From: Agrocybe praecox
Taxonomy: Eukaryota; Basidiomycota; Agaricomycetes; Agaricales; Agrocybaceae
Assembly: GCA_964017145.1 (NCBI GenBank)
Contig: OZ024843.1
Span: 1,293,001-1,357,000 of the forward strand
Length of the DNA stretch: 64,000 nt
Direction: 5' to 3'
In this document: piece after piece, positions 1 to 8,600 of the stretch
How positions within the stretch are numbered: the stretch's first letter is position 1
How the letters are laid out: each line of letters opens with the position of its first letter
The notes under the pieces: model-generated
What the model saw: the letters and a program-made list of their open reading frames with translations, nothing else
The model's database searches: none
What the model was told of the DNA's origin: nothing
Position numbers and translations under genes: made by a program

Positions 1-1237
1 TATCCCCAACTCACCCACCTTGTGATGTTTCTTTTCTTTCCTTCGCAAGGCCCAGCCTGAGTTAGCAGACGCTGCCCAAAACAATTCTGCTCGATTCGCC
101 GAACTTCTTCGGCAGACACGCGAGAGGCAGCTCAGCGCAGAAATGGCACAACAGCAGGAAATAGCGAGGCTTAACGCAGACCCGTACGATGTAGAGGCTC
201 AACGGAAGATCGAGGAAGCTATCAGGCAGCAGGCCGTGGCAGAGAACATGGAGCATGCCCTTGAATATTCGCCAGAGTCGTTTGGAAGAGTTACGATGCT
301 TTAGTGAGTAGCATATATTCTTTTGTGAGTGGAAAAGGATGAAGTATGTTGACTTTAGGTTCTAGCATCCCAATTGAAGTCAATGGACATCCGATAAAGG
401 CATTTGTAGACAGCGGAGCTCAACAAACTATCAGTGCGATCTTCATCATTGCTACACAACAACAATGAATGCTAATATTTATCTTGATGATCTTTTTAGT
501 GACTCCCGAGACAGCAGAAGCTTGTGGGTTCGTAGCTTCTCCTTGTCTCCTGGTAACATGAGGATCTAATATTTGAACTTTTCTAGCATCATGAGACTAT
601 TAGACAGAAGATTTTCTGGTGTAGCTCGTGGTGTCGGCACAGCCAATATCCTTGGACGGGTCCACAGTGCCCAACTTAAAGTTGCAGATTTGCATCTTCC
701 ATGTTCATTCACAATCATGGAGGTATGTATCGCATCTCATTACACATACGTTCTCCTTACACCGATAACCCTTGTTTTCTTAAAATCTAGGGTCGCGACG
801 TCGATCTCCTCCTTGGTCTTGACATGCTCAAGGCTCACCAGGCCTGCATAGATCTCGAGAAGAGCGTTCTTAGAATTCAAGGCCGCGAGGTCAAGTTCCT
901 TTCCGAGCACGAGCTTCCCGACAAAGCTCGCGACCCACTTGAGCCTTCCGAACTTCCAACAGCGACACCTGCATCGCAAGGAAGCTTCAGTGGTGGCGGA
1001 CGAAATCCAGCATCGACTGCCTTCTCCGGAGAAGGAAGGACTCTAGGCGCTGTGCCCGCCTCTTCTGCCCCACTCAGAGCTGCTGCCCCCCCAACAGCTC
1101 CACCTGCCTCTCGATCGACACATCCTGAGGATAAAATTCGTTTGTTGCTTGATCTTGGAGCTAGCCGAGAGCTAGCAATTAGCACTCTCGACGCTGCGGG
1201 TGGTAATGTCGATGTGGCAGCTTCTCTGCTATTCTAG
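1..1237 (+). CDS. DDI1: DDI1, ubiquitin-shuttle aspartyl protease (5' end outside window)
   Basis: Ddi1 is a ubiquitin/proteasome shuttle with a retroviral-type aspartyl protease domain. The N-terminal ubiquitin-like part lies before the window. Readable exons are about 50-303, 366-433, 500-527, 587-722 and 791-1237. The first holds the helical region before the protease ([18 protein letters not shown]). The catalytic aspartate is in [10 protein letters not shown], spanning exons 2-3, and the second half of the fold includes [16 protein letters not shown]. After a Ser/Pro/Ala-rich linker the last ~40 residues form a UBA domain ([20 protein letters not shown]) that would bind ubiquitin. Bases 1-49 look like intron ending in AG. 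It converges with SPT3. Identification is strong because domain order and catalytic motif agree; only the missing start is uncertain. Confidence 0.93.
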
Positions 1238-1429
1238 AGAAATCCAGGGTTCAATATAAAGTATCGTGACTTGGAGGCGAATCTGTACCAAGAAAAAATT
1301 GTATCACTAGTGTACATGCATGTCATCGCTGTAGAGACATTTGGGGATTGGGTTACATAAATATACAACAAGTATAGGAAATAAAAACAATATATATACA
1401 TAGCAGAAAATAAAGAAAGCGAGGGTGTG

Positions 1430-2792
1430 TTAAATAAGACTGATCCTTGTCCGTACGAGACCTCCTCGCCAATTGCGCATACCCGCAGATCGATGGTGAG
1501 CCCATTCGCCCTGCATTCTAGCAAAAGCGTCTTGAATGTGTTCCGGGCGAAGAGCAGTCCTCGCCTCAGGAGGAGGTAGGAATAGCGAGTTGACCGGTAG
1601 GGTATATTCCGCATCGTCATCTGGTGAGCCTTCTCGCCGTCTCTTCTCGGCAGAACCTCCCATGCTGTTGGCTTTCCGCTTGCCCATTACTGGTGATGTG
1701 TAATCGTCGCGAAGGAAGGACTCTTCAAGGGATTTCTTTACGGCCAATCCAGCAATTGTGAGGGATCGAACCATTTCGAAAGCAAGGAAACCAACGATAT
1801 CGACAGTATCGTCGTTGGCTTTTAGATCTAGTTGCGGTGGTAGGTTAAGAAAATCACGAAAACGTTTAGCTATTTGCACAATGTCAGAGTTTGTATATGC
1901 ATGAAAAGAGTAAAAGTTCCAAGTACCTTTGCGGTATGTGAATGAAGCCTGTCGACAATCAGAGTAATGTTGATATTCTTCTCTTGTCATTTGTCTCGTT
2001 GCATCGTCAGCTTCCTATAAAAAAACACCCTTTAATCAATACGAAGGAAATAAGCCTCAAGTACGTACTTTAAGGCGCTGTATAGATGCTTCATGAGCTT
2101 CTATGTCGTCTTCGTCTTCTTCGTCATCAGACTGGTGCCCACTGTTCTTCAGGACTTCGGAGTAAATTGTTGTGATTTCCCAGGGTAGTTTAATTGTGAT
2201 TTTCTGTGCTTTCGCAGTGAGCTTCTCTGCATGCGCGAATTTCTGTTATTAACGTCTCCAAAGTAGAGCTAAGGCTGAAGACGAACCATCCGGACCATCC
2301 TCTAAGGCTTCCACTTCTACACCTCCAGCACCTTCTCCCGAGTCCTTTGCATGCTTCCGGACGTCCTTCCACGAAAGGTATGTTCTTAGTCGATTGACTT
2401 TCCCCCTATCGTGGCGAATGAGGAATATGAGATCATCGGCAGATAGATACCGAGCACCGCGTCGCGTCGCGAGAGCACGAGCTTGAATGATCTAAAGAGA
2501 CGGACGGTCAGCCATTAACAAAGCAATATAATGGCGGGAGGCTCAAGTGTGATACTTACAAGTTCAATCAGCTGACTCCGGACAATATCTTCCACCAGAT
2601 TGACGGTTTCTGGGTTAGGATCCTGCACCTCGCCAAATACGAACATCTATTTTCCAATCGTCGTTAGAGCTCTCTAATAGGTCAGTTTACCACCATGGTG
2701 AGGCATACCATCTGGGAAATTTCCTGGGTATATTTATAATCTCGAATATTCTGCCCGTCGCCCATAACACCGGGCCTCTTCACAGATGCCAT
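1430..2792 (-). CDS. SPT3: SPT3, histone-fold subunit of SAGA
   Basis: Spt3 is the SAGA subunit that helps deliver TBP to promoters. The start MASVKRPGVMGDGQ is followed by YKYTQEISQM, and the second exon gives MFVFGEVQDPNPETV, the first histone fold. The next exon reads RRGARYLSADDLIFLIRHD and KVNRLRTYLSWKDVRK, a hallmark of the family. The C-terminal half has IKLPWEI, MTREEYQHYSDCRQASFTYRK and a tail rich in positive charge ending GGLVRTRISLI, matching the two-histone-fold layout of yeast Spt3. Introns are about 50-70 bases (first exon 2709-2792). A short spacer-like intron near 2235-2280 separates an acidic linker from KFAHAEKLTAKAQK. The gene is convergent with DDI1. Minor exon joints near 1920 and 2240 are approximate. 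Confidence 0.93.
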
Positions 2793-3184
2793 GGTGTGGA
2801 TGAAATGAAATGGTAGGTTGTGAGTTCCGCGAGAAAGTAAGTGGCGACAATTAGATTGCAAGCTAGAGTATCATGCAAGCGGGGTAGTATAGTCACAGAG
2901 ACAGTGAATTGGAATCCAATGGACCCAGGAGGCGAAAAGTATGTTGAGTTGAGCACAAGTTAGTAAGGCAGACGCAATTGCCGATAGCACTGGTCTCGCC
3001 GTTGTCGGAGTTCGCCGCATGTTAATACCATGTGATCTCTACAAAAACTCTCTTTAATTTTATCCTTATCAAAGGAGATGTTCCAGTTGGAACATTGAAA
3101 ATACTCTTAGATTCATCATAGTCTCAAAGCTACTACAGATGAAGCATTTAAGTTCTGGAAATTACGAGTCTGGGCTGGACGCCA
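2793..3184. other. Intergenic, SPT3 promoter side
   Basis: No coding signal is seen. It holds the upstream region of SPT3 and the 3' end region of the MYND gene that follows. Confidence 0.6.
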
Positions 3185-4351
3185 TCAAATGTTTGGCAAC
3201 GGATACATATTCTTCATCAACCGCCTATATTTCTTCTTCCCTTTCAGCTTCACAAACTTGTTGATGTATTCGACAAGCTCCCCTTTGATGCAAGCCTCGT
3301 GCAGCGCCGGCGGGTTCGCGTCCTGGCGCGCGAAATAGGCCTTGTAGACTGCCTTGAGATCCTCTGTCTCCTCCTCATTTCGACACATGACGAAGCCGTA
3401 ATCGACATAAACTGAGGGTATAATATGGAGTGTCTCTTCCATTTCGCTGGCGATGATAAATTGTTTTAGGTCCCAGACAGATAGGCTTATGTAGGGAGAC
3501 CTGTCGAGGACTCCTTCGACAAATGGCACTCCGGATATTTCAGGTCCTAGTCCTTTGGATTTGAACAACTCCATAAGTTTAGAGGACTCGTATGCGGCTA
3601 GGAATTCGTCGAAAGTGCATGACTGCAATAATCTTCGGTACGTTCTACCAAGATGCATCTCGCCTTCTTCATCGCACGCGCAGAAGCCGAACGGAATCCA
3701 AATATTTTGCATTGGATTAGGATGAAGTTGGGTTAAAATGAGCCCACAGAACAGAAGGCATCTGTATTTGTGATCACTGTGATGGGAAATTTGCTCTAAG
3801 TCGTCCTTTATCTGTTCTGCTGTCGCTGTCGGGGAACCTCCTGAATATTTCCAAGCAATTCTCATTATATTATCGATTGCCTGTTCATACACTTTTTCTG
3901 GCGGCTCTGTAGGTGCTGAAAAGATCCATAAATTTTCCAAGAACCAAGGGTAGTAACCTCCCCGAATATGAGATGGTAATTGTTCAAAGGAAGTCTTGAT
4001 CTCTTGGATGAGTGTCCCATTTTGTCTCCATTTGTTGACTGTTTTAGGTTTCACTCCCGAGCGTTCTATCAGCCCAATATATAGGCCCAGCAATTTTGAT
4101 TCGCTGGAGGGATTTAACCCCAGCCTAGAAAACCCATAATCCTCTCGTGTTTGTTGGTCCTCCGGAAGTAGGTTCCTCCGCACGGCCAAAGCGAGATAGT
4201 CAGCGGTGTTAATGCTACGCTTTACATTGCAGTCGAAAATGTGTACGATCCAGTGATATTCTTGACATTTCTTCCCGCAATACCACGGAATGGTGCACCC
4301 AGCGCATCTCTTTTCTGCAGGATCTCCACAGCTTGCGCATTCATGCACCAT
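3185..4351 (-). CDS. MYND zinc-finger protein, intact copy of a local cluster
   Basis: A single open frame of 388 residues. Residues 5-41 form a MYND finger: CASC, then CAGC, YCGKKCQ, HWIVH and C, which gives the paired Cys and His/Cys zinc ligands expected. The remaining ~345 residues resemble no enzyme I recognise. They are rich in aromatic residues, with blocks such as GGYYPWFLENLWIF, SPYISLSVWDLKQF and a basic C-terminus KKKYRRLMKNMYPL. Proteins of this layout are common and lineage-expanded in mushroom genomes, and their function is mostly unknown; MYND fingers usually bind proline-rich peptides. A frame-broken paralogue lies just upstream on the same strand and a fainter relic lies between them. 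No SET domain is visible, so this is not a SMYD methyltransferase. Confidence 0.85.
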   Translation of the reverse strand: MVHECASCGDPAEKRCAGCTIPWYCGKKCQEYHWIVHIFDCNVKRSINTADYLALAVRRNLLPEDQQTREDYGFSRLGLNPSSESKLLGLYIGLIERSGVKPKTVNKWRQNGTLIQEIKTSFEQLPSHIRGGYYPWFLENLWIFSAPTEPPEKVYEQAIDNIMRIAWKYSGGSPTATAEQIKDDLEQISHHSDHKYRCLLFCGLILTQLHPNPMQNIWIPFGFCACDEEGEMHLGRTYRRLLQSCTFDEFLAAYESSKLMELFKSKGLGPEISGVPFVEGVLDRSPYISLSVWDLKQFIIASEMEETLHIIPSVYVDYGFVMCRNEEETEDLKAVYKAYFARQDANPPALHEACIKGELVEYINKFVKLKGKKKYRRLMKNMYPLPNI

Positions 4352-4747
4352 GTTCCCGAATCTCCAAATCTGTTTTCATATAACCGGTTAAGCGGTAAGC
4401 CTTGTGGTTCTGAAGGTCCCGGTTTCCTCAGAGGGAGCGGTTACGAAGTTGAGGGGAAATAAAAAGGAGCAGTACGAACTTGTAAGGCTTTATTTAAGCA
4501 CGGGACGGGCCCGGACTGATGATCTTTTAGAGCTTAATTGGCAGATGGTTCCACAATGACAATGGACAGGAGTAATTCTTGTAATATTTTAAACGTAAGG
4601 CTACTCTTCATTGTTGACAAAATATATGCGTTGAAATTTCCGAGTTATCTGACTCCTGAGGCACCATGTTACCATGTCTATATCCACCTCATGCAGACCA
4701 ATTATTTACGTGTTTTTGTCCCTCCAAGATTCACTGTCGTTGCAACG

Positions 4748-5010
4748 TTGCATGAACCAAGGATAGTATAGGCCCTGCGCACCAGGCTCAGTATGTTTTT
4801 CGATTGTATCTTTGATGCCCTGTATGAGTTTAGCGTGTATCCACGCTCATGTTTTTGTAAAAGGGGTTAACCTAGTCGAAGATTTTTCAGAAACTACGCG
4901 TGTCGTAGCGACGGAAGATGATGGATCAGAGAGAAAGAGAAGGCACCCCAAGAACCACTCCTATCTTCGAATCCGAGCCTTGATCAGATACGCGGTGACC
5001 AAGAAACATC
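4748..5010 (-). pseudogene. Relic of a MYND-family paralogue
   Basis: Minus-strand translation of 4748-4843 gives a 32-codon stretch with LIQGIKDTIEKH and GLYYPWFMQ. This aligns in order with LIQEIKTSFEQL and GGYYPWFLE of the intact neighbour (about 12 of 32 identical by eye). Farther upstream on the same strand, about 4963-5000, TAYLIKARIRR lines up with TADYLALAVRR of the neighbour. Stops (one two codons before the 32-codon block) and frame changes separate the pieces. Order and strand match a third tandem copy that has decayed almost beyond recognition. The zinc finger itself is not visible. Confidence 0.55.
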
Positions 5011-5100
5011 GATCACTAGGATAACAAATATCATTTTCCATATTGTAAAAGTCGTATACTCATTCAGAGAGTACAAGGTTCTTAAAAAGACGAAAAATAT

Positions 5101-6415
5101 TCAGCAAAATGTACATCTTGAATATAGGATGCTGGCAATCAGCACGACACATAGGCTGGTGAAAAAGAAAAAGGTTTTGAATATGTTTTTTGTACCAAGC
5201 ACTCTATCGCCTGGTCCCAAATCATACACCGCAGGACCTTGGGAGTAGACGGCAATGAATGGAGGCAGAGGATAAGGCAGAGGATATGTATTCTTCATCA
5301 ACCTCTTGTACTTTTTCTTGTTGTTCAATTTGACGAATTTGCTGACATGGGAAAAGAGTCGTCCTTCTGTGCACGCTTCGTGTAAATGGAGAGGGTTCGC
5401 GTCTTTATGCGAGAAATAAGATCGGTAGGTAGCAGTGAGGTCGTCGGCCTCTTGTTTTATTTCACAGGTTATGAAACCATAATGTGCGTAGACGGAAGGG
5501 ATGAGTGGAATCGTCCGGTTTAGTGCCATAGTAATTGTGGCAAACTGTTTGAGGTTCCAGACAGGGAGGGTAATGTACGGAGACATAGCCAAGACTCCTT
5601 CAAGGAAAGGAAAAACAGCCAATTGGGATCCTAATCCTTTGCTCTGGAATAGATCAACCATTTTTGAGGATTCGTACGCTGTTACGAAGTGTTGGAAAGG
5701 GCACGACTTCAATAATTGCTGATACAGAGCCTGTAGAGTGTTTTCGCTTTCTTTACTGTCGCATACGCAGAATCCTAATGTTTTCCAGTTTCTGTCAGTT
5801 GGTGCGGGATGAAGGTCCGATAGAATCATGGTGCAAAATGTCCAGCAGGCAAATTTACTTTCTGTCCATTGCGGCCAGTTGCATGTCGATTGTGCGCGCC
5901 AATATGGACTTTCCCGCGTACAGCCAGCCCTTCATCGTCATTTCCTTCACATCTCTCGTCTTCGACTGGTCGTATGTCCCTGTTAGAATCCATTCGTTCT
6001 CAAGAGCCAATGATAGGTATAGCTCCGCCGATCCACAGGAGGATGCTCCAGGCATGTTTTGATTTCTTCAACTAGAGTACCGTTCACTAACCAGGTGTGG
6101 AGTATCTCTGCCTTGATTCCGTGGACCTGCATCACCTCAACGAACAGATCCAACAAAGAGGCTTGCTGATTGTAGTTAAGTGCCCTGGAGAATCCATAAT
6201 GTATCCGCGCCTGGGAATCGAACGGAAGCATGTTATTTTGAACAGCAAGAGCGATATAATGTGCAGTCGTGACAACAATGCTTCTTGCGACAGTCGAAAA
6301 TATGCTCGACGAGGTGATGTTCCTGGCACTTTGAGCCGCAGTACCATATTTTTGTAGGACAATGTGGGCACCTCATAGAGGCAAAATTGTGGCAGATAGT
6401 GCATGACTGGGCCAT
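5101..6415 (-). pseudogene. Frame-broken MYND-finger paralogue
   Basis: The copy starts with a good MYND finger (CTIC, CPHC, YCGSKCQ, HLVEH, C; 6415 to about 6285). The frame then breaks after DCRK. The expected continuation, ALAVQNNMLPFD, is found in the next frame down to about 6010. A second shift leads to ENEWILTGTYDQSKT, and a third returns to the earlier frame at TESKFACWTF, after which 5829-5101 is open. All segments align collinearly with the intact neighbour, so these are indels rather than introns; no GT-AG pairs bracket them. The last ~50 residues form a hydrophobic tail (FFFFTSLCVVLIASILY) that the intact copy lacks. Sequencing error could explain one shift but hardly three. Confidence 0.8.
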
Positions 6416-6872
6416 GATGTATAGGTATATCTGTCAAGAACAAGTTAATACAGGTATACCCTCTTCATTTTTTTTTTGATGAAGCCTTACCCAATTGAAG
6501 TCCAAGTTGGTAGGTGCTGAACGTGAGCGCTTGAGCCTTGAGGACCTAGTGGGGATGTTTTTGAGGGTTGCTTTTATAACTGAGGACTATAGTAGCGGGA
6601 GCATAAATGTCAACTTCTCCCTCGTACGAGCGTCTGTGCGCTTGCTGAGGTGTTGAAGCTTCAGGCGGGAGCATTATCAATATCCGTTACCTTGAATATT
6701 ATTCCTTTACCTCTGGATAGCGAAAATGAAATGTGAACTGGCAACCCGCGTTTTTTCTTCAACAGTCACTCTAAAGTCAAAACTATATTATCACCCAAAC
6801 AAAAATCGTGAGATACACACCTGTAGACAGGTGTGCTATGAAAAATCTGATGTACAAAAGATTATCCTGATT
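6416..6872. other. Intergenic
   Basis: Upstream region of the broken MYND copy and 3' flank of NOP13. It includes a T-run near 6468-6477. No gene is supported. Confidence 0.5.
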
Positions 6873-8389
6873 TTAAAAAGTAATTTTATGTCCCTGAGCA
6901 GGGACGATTGCAGCAGATTCGCGCTTTGCGAGGGCAAGTGCAGCTCCAGGCTTGGGTCGATGTTTAGGACCTTTGTGTCTGACGCCTTCCTTCCCATTCC
7001 TGCTATCTTTCTTTTCGCTCCCCTCGGCTTGGGTAGTTTGGTCATCTACGGGTGCTTCGAAGGTTTGTTGGGCGTCATGACCCTCTTCAGCAGGTGCATC
7101 GAAGTTTCTGGGGGGCCTATCGAAGTTCCTATTTGAATTACCACCTCGTCCCCGTCCGTGGCTACCACCCCTGCCTCTGCTGGCTGATCCGTCGGTGGGT
7201 CTACTGCCTTTAGGGGCACCGCGGCGGACAGCATCCGCACTTGCATACTCAACAAGCAAGTTTCGCCCATTCAGATGGTGATTTTTAGGATTAATGAGAG
7301 CCGAAGTCGCGTGCTCTACTGTCATGAAGTCCACGAATGCGAATCTGTAAAAGGATATTCAAAATTACGTCCAATTGCATTAAAAAACACTGACCCTTTA
7401 CATAACCCAGAGTCTTCGAAAGTACCCATTCGTACTTTTCGTATCCAGACCTCTTTCGCTTTTTGTTCTGGTTCATCGCCCTCAGTCGCAGCTTCTTTGC
7501 CTTTCTTGGGTTTCGATCGATGAGCTTCTAGTAGCTCACGGATGGACTCATCCGTCGTTTCGAAACCGAGATTCCCGAAGAACAGAGTCGGTGCTGGGGG
7601 TTGCTTTTGAACTCGAAGAATCTTCTGAGCGGTCTTGGAGTGTGTTTTATTGGCAAGTGCGGGGTCCGTAATAGCGTGTTCACCTGGTATGGCTGCAGGT
7701 CGTCCAGCAAAGTCGTCACCTTAATTCATGCGTTAGATTTGCGAGATGGGTTGGGGAAATTAGATTTCTCACCATCTTTGATGAGTAATTTACGACCAAT
7801 CAGCGGTTGTTCTGAAAGGGCAATGGCGGCATCCTTTGCTTCAGGTGTAGCGAAGTCGACATAAGCGAACCTGAGGAAATTTTTGAGGATAGATTACACC
7901 GGAAAAAAAATAGGATACTTACCCACGATTTTCAGGTGGTACTCCTGGACCAGTAGGTGCTTTTGTGGGCATATTAATACGAGTAATTTCGCCGACACTC
8001 TTGAAAAAGGTCCTGAGATTTTCTTGTGTTGTTTTGAACGACATATTCCCAACCCAAACAGAGTTTTGGCGCTTGTTCACGGACGTGTCGACGGCTTTGG
8101 CACTTCCATCTTTTAGTTTTCGTTTCTTCAATGCTGAGCCACCCTCTGCGGCTACTTTGGCGGCTAGCTTCTCTGCCTTCTTCTTCCGTCGTTGTTCTTT
8201 GTGCGAGAGGACAGTTACTTCGGTTTCGCTGGGCTCTTTTTCTTCGTCGGATTTGTCGCTTCCATCTTCACCGTCGGAATCGCTTCCAGGCAATTCCTCT
8301 TCAACAATTTCTTGTTTTCTTTTCCTTTTGATTTTCTTTGTTTCTACCTCCGGCGTATCGCTTCGAGAGGATGATGCGGAGGAGCTCAT
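6873..8389 (-). CDS. NOP13: NOP13-like nucleolar RNA-binding protein, two RRMs
   Basis: The protein begins with a Ser/acidic/Lys-rich region (KKIKRKRKQEIVEEE, KEQRRKKKAEKLAAK) typical of nucleolar ribosome-assembly factors. RRM1 starts with SVWVGNMSFKTTQENLRTFF and continues over a short intron near 7870-7920 into FAYVDFATPEAKDAA. RRM2 starts with TLFFGNLGFETTDESIRELL and continues over an intron near 7348-7393 into FAFVDFMTVEHATSAL. Both RNP2 and RNP1 motifs are present in each. The C-terminus is Arg/Gly-rich (RGRGGSHGRGRGG) and ends in a basic KHRPKPGAALALAKRES. Architecture and the MGTFEDSGLCKGFAFVDF block match yeast Nop13, found in pre-60S particles. Nop12 is the main alternative. It is divergent from the methyltransferase at 8.6 kb. 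Confidence 0.85.
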
Positions 8390-8600
8390 GGTATATGAAG
8401 ACGAGTGCGATTCTCAAAAGTCATAAACCGAATTTAAATTCTGCTAGATGTCTTCGTATCACATGATCTCCTTCTCCTTGAATAGTATTCTGAATAGTGA
8501 TAGGACTAAGGGCATTTTGTTGCACTCGTTGCTCAATGCTCATCACCACCTTTTGACCAGCCTGCACGAAGCCTACGCGACAGCACAGCGAATCTTTACC

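Noticed and set aside
3185..4351. SMYD-type methyltransferase
   Set aside because: A MYND finger is present but no SET motifs follow.
5101..6415. Explaining the broken MYND copy by introns
   Set aside because: The frame changes fall inside collinear homology with no missing or extra sequence and no GT-AG pairs around them.
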